Source: Mycobacteroides salmoniphilum (GTDB lineage Bacteria > Actinomycetota > Actinomycetes > Mycobacteriales > Mycobacteriaceae). Taken from it: a stretch of DNA of 64,000 nt. The notes beneath the pieces are model-generated. The model was not told the origin of the DNA and searched no databases. It saw only the letters and a list, made by a program, of their open reading frames with translations. The stretch is from the NCBI RefSeq assembly GCF_004924335.1, contig NZ_CP024633.1, positions 992,001 to 1,056,000 on the forward strand, given 5' to 3'. Positions 17,863 to 27,687 of the stretch are shown here, piece after piece (within the stretch, counting starts at the first letter, position 1; the number at the start of each line of letters is the position of its first letter). The position numbers and the translations under genes are program-made.

Positions 17863-18162
17863 ATGATGTTTGTGCTGGTACGGCGCGCGGCGCTGTTAGT
17901 CGCGGCGGGTGTCACCATCGGTATGCCGTTGGCTTTGGGGGTATCGCACGCTGATCCCCCGTGTGCGCCGGGTGCGGCCGCATGCGCGCTGCCCACCGCG
18001 GTCGTTCCGCCGGCCGGCGCGCACGAAAAGTGCAGTGCGCCAAAACCGGGTGAAGAAGTCTGCGCCGAGCCCGGTGACGCCGAGCTCCACTCAACCCCGA
18101 CGGCCCACATCCCGGCGCCGCCCTTGACGGTTGCTCCGACCAAGAGCGGTGCCGCGCTCTAG
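17863..18162 (+). CDS. Small secreted protein, array member 5
   Basis: 99 residues. ATG 17863 (ATGATG) lies six bases after TATCGT, consistent with a leaderless transcript. Signal peptide (VRRAALLVAAGVTIGMPLAL) ending near SHA-DPP. Module A is CAPGAAAC (C-x6-C), followed by a proline linker and module B CSAPKPGEEVCAEPGDAELHSTP, then AHIPAPPL. Four Cys. GCTGTGAACT at 17796-17805 repeats the element before member 4. Convergent with the decarboxylase gene. Function unknown. Confidence 0.75.
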   Translation: MMFVLVRRAALLVAAGVTIGMPLALGVSHADPPCAPGAAACALPTAVVPPAGAHEKCSAPKPGEEVCAEPGDAELHSTPTAHIPAPPLTVAPTKSGAAL

Positions 18163-18191
18163 GCGAACGAGCGCCGGGGCTCTTGCCTGCC

Positions 18192-19538
18192 CTAACGTGC
18201 GCCGCAGTCTCGCGACAGCAGGTCGGCGATCGTCTCGCGGCGTACCAGCTCGCGCACCCGTCCATCGCGCACCGCGATGACCGGGGGACGTCCGACCAGG
18301 TTGTAGGACGAGGCCATGCTGTGGTTGTAGGCGCCGGTGCAGGCCACGGCCAGCACGTCGCCGGGTCGCACATCCGAGGGCAGGCTGACATCGCGGGCGA
18401 TCTCGTCACCGGATTCGCAGTGCCGCCCGGCCACGGTCACCAGCTGCGGCGGTGCGGATGGGTGCCGATTTGCTAGTGCCACACTGTATTTCGCGTCGTA
18501 TAGGGATACGCGGGGGTTGTCGCTCATGCCGCCGTCGACGGCAACGAAGGTGCGTCCGCCGGGCTGAGTCTTGACAGACACCACGCGGTACAGCGTGACG
18601 CCCGCGCGCGCGGAGATGGCGCGACCGGGCTCCACCACGATGCGCGGACGCGGGAAACGCTCAGCCGCACAGGCGGCGTCGAGGGCATCGTCGATGAAAT
18701 CGGCCAGTTCGGCGAGGTCGAGTTCGGGGTCACCCGAGCGGTAGGGCACACCGTGGCCGCCCCCGATGTTGAGTTCACTGAGGATCACGCCGTGCTTGGC
18801 GCGGATATCGGCCATCGCGGCGATCATGCGGCGGATGGTCTCGCCGTAGAGCGCGCAGTCGGTGACCTGCGAGCCGATATGGCAGTGCAGGCCCACCAGA
18901 TCCAGCAGGGGTTGGTCAAGAACGCGGCGGGCGGCCTCGGTGGCATGCCCACCGTGGAGCGGAAACCCGAACTTCTGGTCGGTGACACCCGTCGTCACCG
19001 CGGCATGCCCGTGGATATCGACATCGGGGGTCACGCGCACCAGCACCCGTTGGCGTTTGGACAGCCGGGTCGCCAGGAACATGATCTCGGTGTAGGAGTC
19101 CACCACGATGCGGCCCACCCCCACCGCGGCCGCATCACTCAGCTCATCAGGGGTCTTGGCGTTGCCGTGCATGATGATTCGTTCCGGATCGAAACCCCCC
19201 GCGAGTGCGGTCGCCAACTCACCGGAGGAGCAGACATCCAGCGACAAGCCCTCTTGCGCCACCCAGCGCGCGACGTCGGTAGTCAGCAGTGCCTTGCTGG
19301 CGTAGGCGACCTCGATCTCGCGCAGGGTGCTGCGATAGCGACGGGCGCGGTAGCGGAAGTCCTCCTCGTCAAGCACGTACGCGGGGGTGCGGAATTGGTC
19401 GGCGATTTCCGAGAGCGCCGTCTCTCCGACGCACATCCGACCCTGCTCGTCCAGGTGCGTGGTGACCGGCCATACGGTCGGGTCGACGCGTGGCCGCGCC
19501 ACGTTGTGTAAGGACGGCAGGATGTCCAGAAGTGTCAT
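18192..19538 (-). CDS. Diaminopimelate decarboxylase family protein (LysA paralogue)
   Basis: A PLP fold-type III decarboxylase of about 448 residues. Schiff-base Lys82 in VAYASKALL; GLHCHIGSQ; PLP phosphate loop NIGGGHGVPY; EPGRAI; second-subunit motif CESGDEIARD and GAYNHSMASSYNLVGRPP. These match meso-diaminopimelate decarboxylases making lysine. The standard mycobacterial lysA lies beside argS/thrA, so this is probably a second copy, possibly with another substrate. ATG 19538 is preferred because GGTGG precedes it; an ATG 30 bases upstream is possible. It sits between the secreted-protein array and mfd, where M. tuberculosis has no such gene. Confidence 0.85.
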   Translation of the reverse strand: MTLLDILPSLHNVARPRVDPTVWPVTTHLDEQGRMCVGETALSEIADQFRTPAYVLDEEDFRYRARRYRSTLREIEVAYASKALLTTDVARWVAQEGLSLDVCSSGELATALAGGFDPERIIMHGNAKTPDELSDAAAVGVGRIVVDSYTEIMFLATRLSKRQRVLVRVTPDVDIHGHAAVTTGVTDQKFGFPLHGGHATEAARRVLDQPLLDLVGLHCHIGSQVTDCALYGETIRRMIAAMADIRAKHGVILSELNIGGGHGVPYRSGDPELDLAELADFIDDALDAACAAERFPRPRIVVEPGRAISARAGVTLYRVVSVKTQPGGRTFVAVDGGMSDNPRVSLYDAKYSVALANRHPSAPPQLVTVAGRHCESGDEIARDVSLPSDVRPGDVLAVACTGAYNHSMASSYNLVGRPPVIAVRDGRVRELVRRETIADLLSRDCGAR

Positions 19539-19645
19539 GTATCCACCGTGCGCCCGTGGCGATTGCATGCGGAGTTTCTTGACGTGCCCTTGACGGTGAT
19601 GGGCCCGATTTTGGCGAGATCTGGGCGCCGTAGAATGACATCACC

Positions 19646-22600
19646 ATGACTGTGACTGCCCCGCCTCTCGCCGGGGTGATCCGGACAGCCTTGCGGGATC
19701 CCGCATTCGATGTTCTCGCCCCGGCCATCGCCGCCAAGACCGGCCTTGATCTGACCGCACCGTCGTGTGCCCGTGCCTTCGTGGTGACCGGTATCGCCGA
19801 CGCGAGCGATGCGCCCGTCTTGGTTGTGACGGCCACCACCCGGGAGGCGCAAGACCTCGTCGCCGAGCTGCGCGATGTATACGGCGATGCGGTGACGCTG
19901 TTGCCGTCCTGGGAGACGCTTCCCCATGAACGGTTGTCGCCCGGTGTCGACACCGTGGGTGCACGGCTGCAGGTGCTGCACCGGCTCGCCCATCCGGAGG
20001 ATTCCCGGATGGGGCCACCGCTGCGGGTCGCGGTCACCACGATTCGATCGCTGTTGCAGCCGATGTCTCCCGGGCTGTTCGATCTGGAGCCCGTGGAGCT
20101 CACGGTCGGTGCCGAGTCGGAATTCGACGGACTGATCTCCCGGCTGGTCGAGCTTGCCTACACCCGGGTGGACATGGTGGCGGGCCGCGGTGAGTTCGCG
20201 GTGCGCGGCGGCATTCTCGATGTCTTCAGCCCCACCGCGGACCATCCGGTGCGTGTCGAGTTCTGGGGCGACGAGGTCAGCGAGATGCGCTACTTCTCGG
20301 TTGCCGACCAGCGATCGATCCCCGAGCTGGAGGTCACCTCCGTGCTCGCGATGCCTTGTCGCGAACTGCTGCTCACCGCGCAGGTGCGTGCTCGTGCCGC
20401 CGAGCTTGCCGCGGTGGCCAGTGCCTCCGCAGAGGTGCCCGATGAGCACCGGATCGGGACCGGCGTGGGGGAGATGCTGGCCAAGCTGGCGGATGGCATC
20501 TGCGTCGACGGCATGGAATCGCTGCTGCCCGTGCTGCATTCGGGTGAGCTCACCATGCTGGTCGACCATCTACCTGATAACGCCCCCGTGTTGGTCTGCG
20601 ATCCCGAGAAGGTGCGCACCCGATCGGCGGACCTGGAACGCACCGGCCGTGAGTTCCTGGAGGCCTCCTGGTCGGTCGCCGCGATCGGCGCCGATGCGCC
20701 GATCGATATTGCCGCGCTGGCCGATTCGGGGTTCAGGGAGCTGGACGACGTCAAGCACACCGCCGATGAGGCCGGACATCCCTGGTGGTCGCTGAGCCCG
20801 CTGAGTATGGGTGATGACCGGTCTGTTGAGCTCGCGGTGCGTCAGTCGCCATCCTCGCGCGGTCACAAGGAGGGCGCCGCGGAGATTTTCGCGATGCTGC
20901 GCGCCCATGTGATGACGGGTGGACGGGCGGCCGTGGTGGCCGCCGGTGCGGGCACCACCCACCGGATCATCGAGCAGCTGGCCGAAACGGAAACGCCGGC
21001 AACACTGCTGGAGCCCGGAGCCGAGCCCGCCGAGGGTGTGGTCGGAGTGTTGCGCGGTCACCTCACCGACGGTGCGGTGCTGCCGGGGGCCAACATCGTC
21101 ATCGTCACCGAGACCGACCTGACCGGCAGTCGGGTGGCGGCCACCGATGGCAAGCGGTTACCGGCCAAGCGTCGCAACCAGGTTGACCCGCTGGCCCTCA
21201 GTGCCGGCGATCTCGTGGTACACGATCAGCACGGCATCGGGCGATTTGTCGAGATGGTGGAACGCACCGTCGGCGGAGCCCGTCGGGAGTACCTGGTGCT
21301 GGAGTACGGGTCGAGCAAGCGCGGAGCCGCCGCCGGTGGGCAGAGCGATCGCCTGTATGTGCCAATGGATTCCCTCGATCAGTTGTCCCGGTACGTGGGT
21401 GGTGAGTCCCCCGGCCTGAGCCGCCTCGGGGGTAGCGACTGGACTAACACGAAGACCAAGGCGCGCAAGGCTGTTCGTGAGATCGCCGGTGAGCTCGTCG
21501 CACTGTACGCGGCGCGACAGGCCGCACCCGGGCACGCTTTCGCGCCGGACACTCCGTGGCAGCGGGAGATGGAAGACGCCTTCGGCTTCGTCGAGACCGT
21601 CGATCAGCTGACCGCCATCACCGAGGTGAAATCCGATATGGAGAAACCGGTCCCGATGGACCGGGTGGTGTGCGGCGACGTGGGCTACGGCAAGACCGAG
21701 ATCGCGGTGCGCGCCGCGTTCAAGGCCGTCCAGGACGGCAAGCAGGTCGCGGTGTTGGTGCCCACGACACTGTTGGCAGACCAGCACCTGCAGACCTTCA
21801 CCGATCGCACCGCGGGGTTTCCGGTGAAGGTGGCGGGCTTGTCCCGCTTTACCGATCCCGCCACCTCGAAGCTGGTCATCGAGGGAATGGCCGACGGCTC
21901 AGTCGATATCGTGATCGGCACCCATCGTCTGCTGCAGACGGCCGTGCGATGGAAGGACCTCGGTCTGGTGGTCGTCGACGAGGAGCAGCGCTTCGGCGTC
22001 GAACACAAGGAACACATCAAGGCGCTGCGCACCCATGTGGACGTTCTCACGATGAGTGCGACGCCGATTCCGCGCACGCTGGAGATGAGCCTGGCCGGCA
22101 TCCGGGAGATGTCAACGATTCTCACTCCACCGGAGGAGCGCTACCCGGTCTTGACGTACGTGGGCCCGCATGACGACAAGCAGGTGGCGGCGGCACTGCG
22201 CCGCGAGCTGCTGCGCGACGGGCAGGCGTTCTACGTGCATAACAGGGTGAGCACCATCGACAGGGCCGCCGCCCGGCTGCGTGAGCTGGTGCCGGAGGCC
22301 AGAGTTGTGGTGGCGCACGGTCAGATGCCCGAGGAACTGCTGGAGCGCACCGTCGAGGGGTTCTGGAACCGGGAGTACGACATCCTGGTGTGCACCACCA
22401 TCATCGAGACGGGGCTGGACATCTCCAACGCCAACACGTTGATCGTGGAGCGGGCCGATATCTTCGGGCTGTCGCAACTGCATCAGCTGCGTGGTCGCGT
22501 CGGTCGCAGCCGCGAACGCGGATATGCGTACTTCTTGTATTCGCCCGAGGTGCCGCTGACCGAGACCGCGTACGACAGGCTCTCGACTATCGCGCAGAAC

Positions 22601-23299
22601 AACGATCTGGGCGCCGGTATGGCCGTGGCCATGAAGGACCTGGAGATTCGTGGTGCGGGCAACGTGCTCGGTGTCGAGCAATCCGGTCACGTCGCCGGGG
22701 TGGGTTTCGATCTCTACGTCCGGCTTGTCGGCGAGGCCGTCGAGGCATACCGCGCGGCCGCCGACGGGAAGACGGTGCAGACCGCGGAGGAGCCCAAGGA
22801 GGTGCGTATCGATCTTCCTGTCGACGCGCATCTGCCCACGGACTACATCGGCAGCGATCGGTTGCGCCTCGAGGCGTACCGCAGGCTGGCGGCGGCCGGG
22901 GACGCCGCGCAGATCAATGCGGCCGTGGAAGAGCTCCTGGACCGCTACGGGCCGCTGCCGCTTCCGGTGCAGCGACTGGTCGCCGTGGCCTCGTTGCGGT
23001 TGCTGTGCCGCGAGATGGAAATCACCGATCTGTCGGTAGCCGGCACCAATATCCGAATACAGCCGCTACCACTGCTGGATTCGGCGCAATTGAGGCTCAA
23101 ACGTTTACACCCGGCGGCTCAATATCGTGCGACGACTTCCGTTGTCCAGGTTCCCATTCCGCGCGCCGGCGACGGGGGTGTGGGCTCGGAGCGGATCCGT
23201 GACCTGGAGCTCGTGCATATGATTGTTGATCTGCTGCTGGCATTGTCGGGGCGTCCCGCGGGCAGTGTTGATATAACACGAGTGGAGGTGAGCAAATGA
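19646..23299 (+). CDS. mfd: Transcription-repair coupling factor Mfd
   Basis: Removes stalled RNA polymerase and recruits UvrA to lesions. 1217 residues, full length. N-terminal UvrB-like module ([15 protein letters not shown]), RNAP-interacting CarD-like domain near 520-600 ([16 protein letters not shown]), then SF2 translocase: Walker [12 protein letters not shown] near 677, DEEQRFGV near 777, [15 protein letters not shown], and [17 protein letters not shown], then the C-terminal TRCF domain. The promoter motif TAGAAT (19631-19636) ends nine bases before the ATG. The mazG start overlaps its stop. Confidence 0.97.
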   Translation: MTVTAPPLAGVIRTALRDPAFDVLAPAIAAKTGLDLTAPSCARAFVVTGIADASDAPVLVVTATTREAQDLVAELRDVYGDAVTLLPSWETLPHERLSPGVDTVGARLQVLHRLAHPEDSRMGPPLRVAVTTIRSLLQPMSPGLFDLEPVELTVGAESEFDGLISRLVELAYTRVDMVAGRGEFAVRGGILDVFSPTADHPVRVEFWGDEVSEMRYFSVADQRSIPELEVTSVLAMPCRELLLTAQVRARAAELAAVASASAEVPDEHRIGTGVGEMLAKLADGICVDGMESLLPVLHSGELTMLVDHLPDNAPVLVCDPEKVRTRSADLERTGREFLEASWSVAAIGADAPIDIAALADSGFRELDDVKHTADEAGHPWWSLSPLSMGDDRSVELAVRQSPSSRGHKEGAAEIFAMLRAHVMTGGRAAVVAAGAGTTHRIIEQLAETETPATLLEPGAEPAEGVVGVLRGHLTDGAVLPGANIVIVTETDLTGSRVAATDGKRLPAKRRNQVDPLALSAGDLVVHDQHGIGRFVEMVERTVGGARREYLVLEYGSSKRGAAAGGQSDRLYVPMDSLDQLSRYVGGESPGLSRLGGSDWTNTKTKARKAVREIAGELVALYAARQAAPGHAFAPDTPWQREMEDAFGFVETVDQLTAITEVKSDMEKPVPMDRVVCGDVGYGKTEIAVRAAFKAVQDGKQVAVLVPTTLLADQHLQTFTDRTAGFPVKVAGLSRFTDPATSKLVIEGMADGSVDIVIGTHRLLQTAVRWKDLGLVVVDEEQRFGVEHKEHIKALRTHVDVLTMSATPIPRTLEMSLAGIREMSTILTPPEERYPVLTYVGPHDDKQVAAALRRELLRDGQAFYVHNRVSTIDRAAARLRELVPEARVVVAHGQMPEELLERTVEGFWNREYDILVCTTIIETGLDISNANTLIVERADIFGLSQLHQLRGRVGRSRERGYAYFLYSPEVPLTETAYDRLSTIAQNNDLGAGMAVAMKDLEIRGAGNVLGVEQSGHVAGVGFDLYVRLVGEAVEAYRAAADGKTVQTAEEPKEVRIDLPVDAHLPTDYIGSDRLRLEAYRRLAAAGDAAQINAAVEELLDRYGPLPLPVQRLVAVASLRLLCREMEITDLSVAGTNIRIQPLPLLDSAQLRLKRLHPAAQYRATTSVVQVPIPRAGDGGVGSERIRDLELVHMIVDLLLALSGRPAGSVDITRVEVSK

Positions 23300-24285
23300 C
23301 CGTCATCCTTGTGGACCCGCGTCATCCGTCGATGGTCCCGGTGGAGGCGGTTGGTTTGCTCGCCGGCGATCTGCAGTACACCGAGGAGCTTCCGGTCCGG
23401 CTGGCGTGGACGCTGTCGACCGCGCGTCCGGTGTACATCGGCGAGGATGCCCCCGCGCTGTTGTCCTCGGACCGCGACCATCCGGAAGTGAAGGCGCGGA
23501 TCGAGGCAGGGGCCAGGGTCATCGCGCCGCCGGCGCGACAGGGCGAGAAGCTCATCGACGCGGTGGCGGTGATGGACCGGCTGCGGACCAACGGTCCGTG
23601 GGAGAGCACCCAGACCCACGACTCCCTGCGCCGGTACTTACTGGAAGAGACCTACGAGCTGTTCGATGCCGTGCGCACCGGTGACGTGGACGAGCTTCGC
23701 GAAGAGCTGGGAGATGTGCTGCTTCAGGTGCTCTTCCACGCCCGCATCGCGGAAGACGCCCCGGAGCATCCGTTCAACATCGACGACGTCGCCGAGGCGC
23801 TGCTGAACAAGTTGGGTAACCGCATTCCGGTAATACTTGGTGCCGGTGGAGATTCCAGCTCGATCTCGCTGGAAGAGCAACTGGCGCAATGGGAAGAGCG
23901 CAAGGCGCAGGAGAAGGATCGCGACTCGTGCCTGGACGGTGTGTCCAGCAGCCAGCCCGCGCTTGCGCTCACCCAAAAGGTGCTGGGCAGAGTGATAGCC
24001 GCGGGGCTGCCCAAGGAGCTCATCCCGGCACAGCTGCTGTCGGTGACCATCGAACTCGACGGTGACGCCGAGAACCAGTTGCGTGCAGATGTTTTGGAGT
24101 TCATGGATACGGTGCGCCGCGCCGAGAAAGACATTCTGGCGGGGCGGCGCGGTGAGGATGTCGCCGCGGGATTGGCCAGCGCCGACCTGCGTGGTGTGGA
24201 CGGCCAGGAATGGCGCAAACATTGGCTGCGGAATCCGGATGAGCGGCCTGCCGATGACGCCGGCACGGAGCCGGTCCAGACCTAG
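23296..24285 (+). CDS. mazG: Nucleoside triphosphate pyrophosphohydrolase MazG
   Basis: Cleaves (d)NTPs, including oxidised ones, to NMP and PPi. 329 residues. The N-terminal ~90 residues are a variable actinobacterial extension, followed by a MazG domain with the metal motif [12 protein letters not shown]...[15 protein letters not shown] (EExxE...ExxD) and a degenerate C-terminal part. ATGA overlap with mfd, as in Rv1020-Rv1021, so the two are co-translated. Confidence 0.95.
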   Translation: MTVILVDPRHPSMVPVEAVGLLAGDLQYTEELPVRLAWTLSTARPVYIGEDAPALLSSDRDHPEVKARIEAGARVIAPPARQGEKLIDAVAVMDRLRTNGPWESTQTHDSLRRYLLEETYELFDAVRTGDVDELREELGDVLLQVLFHARIAEDAPEHPFNIDDVAEALLNKLGNRIPVILGAGGDSSSISLEEQLAQWEERKAQEKDRDSCLDGVSSSQPALALTQKVLGRVIAAGLPKELIPAQLLSVTIELDGDAENQLRADVLEFMDTVRRAEKDILAGRRGEDVAAGLASADLRGVDGQEWRKHWLRNPDERPADDAGTEPVQT

Positions 24286-24364
24286 ACGGTAGTTATGTCG
24301 GCGCGGAGCGGGCCTTTGGGCCCGGCATCGCGGGACTATGGTCCGCACAGCATTTGCACAGTAT

Positions 24365-24383
24365 TTAGGTACGCCATACCTTA
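24365..24383. promoter_or_regulatory. IdeR iron box
   Basis: ttaggtacgccatacctta is a 19-base imperfect palindrome very close to the mycobacterial IdeR consensus (TTAGG...CCTAA). It overlaps a -10-like TACCTT (24377-24382) lying six bases before the GTG start at 24389, so iron-loaded IdeR would block a leaderless promoter. Confidence 0.8.
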
Positions 24384-24388
24384 TCTAT

Positions 24389-26443
24389 GTGGTCTTATCG
24401 GATGCGGTTCCCAATCTGCTGATAGGCCTGCGAGAGGGCCTCGAGGCGGGGCTTGTGGTGAGCATTCTGCTTGCCGCTGTCCATCGTTCACCGCTGGCGG
24501 CCGACGGGCGCCGGGCCACCGCCCCGGTGTGGCTGGGCGTGCTCGGTGCACTCTCCGTGTCGGTCAGCTTCGCGGCAGTGCTCACCTCCACGACCAGCTC
24601 GCTCGGTGCACATGGTCAGGACGTGCTGGGCGGCGTGCTGAGCGTCCTTGCCGTCGGATTGGTCACCGCGATGATCTTCTGGATGTCGCGCACCGCGGCC
24701 AGCCTGTCCGGCGAGCTGTCGGGCAAGGTGGAGCACGCCCTCGTCCTCGGAGCAGGTGCGCTGGCCCTGACGGCGTTCTTGGCTGTCGCCCGCGAGGGAT
24801 TAGAGACGACACTGTTCTTCTGGACCGCGGCCAAGGCGGCGGGGGAGACCACGGGACCGGTGATCGGCGGTGCCATCGGGCTGGCGATCGCGGTGGCACT
24901 GTGCTGGCTGCTGTATCGCCGCGCGGTCAAGCTCAACCTCAAAGTGTTCTTCACGCGTACGGCGGTGGTGCTCATTGTGATCGCCGCGGGGATCCTTGCG
25001 TACGGGATTGGCGACCTGCAGACCGCAGGCTGGCTGCCCGGGCGGACCTGGTACGCATTCGACCTGAGCCAACGCATTTCGGCGGACTCCTGGTGGGCCA
25101 CCATCGTCACCGGCATCACTCAGCTCACCCCGCGGATGACCGTGCTGCAGGCGGTGGCCTGGGCTGGATACTTGATGCTGGTGATACCCCCGTTTTTGCG
25201 GGTATCGCGCGAAAACCATTCGCCCACTGGCGCGCCCGAGCCGGACGGCGAACCGTCGGCCTTCGCCCGGCTGATCGGTCAACGCCCGCTCGCGGTTGCC
25301 GCGGCGATCGTGGTGGTGCCCGTACTCGCGGCGGCCGGGGTCATCGGGATCCTCCCGTCCGCCAAGCGTGACGCTGGTACCCAGGTGACGGTGACTGCCA
25401 CCGGGTGCGCAGAGGGCTGGAAATCCGCCGGCACCGGAGTGCAGACATTCTCTGTCGTGAACAGATCGGGCAAGACCGGTGAGATCAACCTGGTGGACGG
25501 CAACAACGGCGTGGTGGCCGAGATCGAAACTCTCGGTCCGTCGACCAGCGCCACCATCACCGCAACGCTCTCTGACGGGACGTACACGTTCGCGTGCCTG
25601 ATGGCCGGGGAACCTGCCAGGTATTCAGCGGCCCTGCAGGTCAGTGGGAACGCCGTCCCTGGTGCGCCCCGGCCTGTCGTCAGGGTGACCGCGGACGACC
25701 TTAAGCCGCCCATGGAGGCCTACCAGCGTTACGCCGACAACCTCCTGGCCGTGCTGGGCACGCAGGCACAGCGACTTCGTGCCGACCTGGTCTCCGGCAG
25801 GATCGATGCGGCCAGAAACGATTGGGTGCCGGCGATTCTGACATGGAATCGGATCGGTGCGGCGTATGGCAGTTTCAAGGACTATGGGGATGCCATTGCC
25901 GGTCTGCCGCATGGGCTCCCAGAAGGGGTGAACGATCCCGGTTTCACGGGGCTGCGCCGCCTGGAGTACGGGCTGTGGCATGGGCAGCCCGCGTCGGTGT
26001 TGGTGCCGGTGGCAGACGAATTGGTGACCACTATCGACACGCTGCGCGCGCATCTGGCGGACGTGATGACCGAACCGGCCGATCAGACGAAACGCCCACA
26101 CGAAATCCTCGAGGACACCTTGCGATTCCAGCTCATGGGCTTCACGAACCAGGGGGCGGGGACAGAGTATCCGGAGGCGGCGGCCGCGGTCGAAGCCACG
26201 CGTGCGGTGCTGGGTCAGTTCTCCGCGCTGATCACTGTGCGTGACTCAAAATTGTTGGGAGAAAGCAATTCCCAGCTCGATATTCTTGATGCGGCACTCA
26301 AGGCAACGCAGCAAGGCGGTCACTGGCGACCGCTTGCCCAGGTGCCGCTGGCTGGCCGCCAGGCGGTGGATGCCGCGCTGGGGCAAGTGCTTGAGACGCT
26401 CGCCTCGGTACCGCTACTCATCGAACTCCCACCGAGCCGTTGA
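24389..26443 (+). CDS. FTR1 iron permease fused to an EfeO-type domain
   Basis: About 684 residues. The N-terminal ~275 residues are an FTR1/EfeU permease with two REGLE iron motifs (REGLEAG near residue 15, REGLETT near 135) and about seven membrane helices. After another helix comes a cupredoxin-like domain (about 330-430; TATGC...GTYTFACL) and an imelysin/M75-like EfeO domain to the end. The EfeO metal motif HxxE is RRLE here (GLRRLEYGLW), so its His is lost. The GTG at 24389 is chosen because the longer frame from 24338 encodes the IdeR box itself and FTR1 proteins normally start just before REGLE. The next gene is a DyP peroxidase, giving an EfeUOB-like set in two genes. Predicted iron uptake under iron limitation. 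Confidence 0.88.
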   Translation: MVLSDAVPNLLIGLREGLEAGLVVSILLAAVHRSPLAADGRRATAPVWLGVLGALSVSVSFAAVLTSTTSSLGAHGQDVLGGVLSVLAVGLVTAMIFWMSRTAASLSGELSGKVEHALVLGAGALALTAFLAVAREGLETTLFFWTAAKAAGETTGPVIGGAIGLAIAVALCWLLYRRAVKLNLKVFFTRTAVVLIVIAAGILAYGIGDLQTAGWLPGRTWYAFDLSQRISADSWWATIVTGITQLTPRMTVLQAVAWAGYLMLVIPPFLRVSRENHSPTGAPEPDGEPSAFARLIGQRPLAVAAAIVVVPVLAAAGVIGILPSAKRDAGTQVTVTATGCAEGWKSAGTGVQTFSVVNRSGKTGEINLVDGNNGVVAEIETLGPSTSATITATLSDGTYTFACLMAGEPARYSAALQVSGNAVPGAPRPVVRVTADDLKPPMEAYQRYADNLLAVLGTQAQRLRADLVSGRIDAARNDWVPAILTWNRIGAAYGSFKDYGDAIAGLPHGLPEGVNDPGFTGLRRLEYGLWHGQPASVLVPVADELVTTIDTLRAHLADVMTEPADQTKRPHEILEDTLRFQLMGFTNQGAGTEYPEAAAAVEATRAVLGQFSALITVRDSKLLGESNSQLDILDAALKATQQGGHWRPLAQVPLAGRQAVDAALGQVLETLASVPLLIELPPSR

Positions 26444-26460
26444 CCAAGGAGCCGCGCAAT

Positions 26461-27687
26461 ATGGATGTCAACCGCAGGAATTTCCTACGCGGCGCCGCCA
26501 TCGGTGCCGCCGGCACCGCGGTCACGGGTGCGGTGCTCGCGCACGGTGCCGAGGTCGATGCGAACGCGGCCGCAGTAGCCGTGCCCCCGAACCGATACCC
26601 CTTCCACGGGGCCACGCAATCGGGAATCCTCACCCCGGTTCCCGCCGAGAAGCAGAATTTCGCCTGCCACGTAGCTTTCGACGTGACATCAAAGAACAGG
26701 GATGCGCTAGCTGGGGCCTTCAGGAAGCTGACCGAGCGTGCGCGGTTCCTGTGTACTGGCGGCACCCCGCCCGAGCTGGGTGTGGGGCAACCGCCCGCGG
26801 ACAGCGAGGTGGTCGGGCCTGTGGTCGAGGCGGATGGCCTCACCGTAACGGTTGCTGTCGGGGCGAGCCTGTTCGATACCAGATTCGGCCTGGCCGATCG
26901 TAAGCCTGCCAAACTGAAACCAATGACGTTGTTTCCCAACGACTTTCCCGAGGCGGCATGGTCGCACGGCGATCTGCTGGTCCAGCTGTGTGCCCACAAT
27001 CCCGACACGGTGCACCACGCACTGCGGGACATCACCCGTGCTGTGCGGGGCGATCTGCAGATGCGTTGGCGGATTGAGGGATACAACTCGCCGCCGCGCC
27101 CGTCGGGAACGGGCCGCAATCTGTTGGGCTTCAAGGACGGCACCGCCAACCCGGTCTCCAACGATGCCGAGAAGCTGATCTGGGTGAGCGAGGGTGAGCC
27201 GGCCTGGACGGCGAATGGCACCTACATGGTGGTGCGCCTTATCCGGATGCTCGTGGAGTTCTGGGACCGTGTCTCCATCAATGAACAGGAGCGTATGTTC
27301 GGCCGCCGGCGCGATAGCGGCGCACCGCTGGACGGGAACAACGAATTCGATACCCCTGACTACGCGGTAGATGCGGAGGGACAGACGATTCCGCTCGATG
27401 CGCACATCAGGCTGGCCAACCCGCGCACCACGGAAACGGATAACCAGCGGTTGGTGCGGCGTTCCTATAACTACGACCTGGGCGTGGACGTGAACGGGAA
27501 CATGCAGTCAGGCCATGTGTTCGTCTGCTTCCAGCAAGATCTGGAGCGCCAGTTCGAAACCGTGCAGAACCGATTGAACGATGAGCCGCTCGTCGACTAC
27601 GTACAGCCCTTCGGCGGCGGGTACTTCTTCGCGCTGCCCGGTGTTGCCGATGAGAACGACTGGTATGGAAAGGCCCTGCTCAGTTAG
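26461..27687 (+). CDS. Tat-exported Dyp-type haem peroxidase, EfeB-like (first copy)
   Basis: 408 residues. Twin-arginine signal NRRNFLRGAAIG at the N-terminus; Dyp motif GFKDGTANP (GxxDG) and DAHIRLANP, which carries the proximal haem-ligand His. EfeB-type enzymes act in the periplasm in ferrous iron oxidation or haem iron release. ATG 26461 has AAGGAG nine bases upstream; a TTG seven codons earlier lies across that site. It follows the FTR1-EfeO fusion by 17 bases and probably shares its IdeR control. It overlaps the second, convergent efeB copy by four bases. Confidence 0.9.
   Translation: MDVNRRNFLRGAAIGAAGTAVTGAVLAHGAEVDANAAAVAVPPNRYPFHGATQSGILTPVPAEKQNFACHVAFDVTSKNRDALAGAFRKLTERARFLCTGGTPPELGVGQPPADSEVVGPVVEADGLTVTVAVGASLFDTRFGLADRKPAKLKPMTLFPNDFPEAAWSHGDLLVQLCAHNPDTVHHALRDITRAVRGDLQMRWRIEGYNSPPRPSGTGRNLLGFKDGTANPVSNDAEKLIWVSEGEPAWTANGTYMVVRLIRMLVEFWDRVSINEQERMFGRRRDSGAPLDGNNEFDTPDYAVDAEGQTIPLDAHIRLANPRTTETDNQRLVRRSYNYDLGVDVNGNMQSGHVFVCFQQDLERQFETVQNRLNDEPLVDYVQPFGGGYFFALPGVADENDWYGKALLS

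Noticed and set aside
24338..24388. N-terminal extension of the FTR1-EfeO fusion
   Set aside because: It would be encoded by the IdeR box and -10 region; FTR1 proteins begin close to the first REGLE motif.
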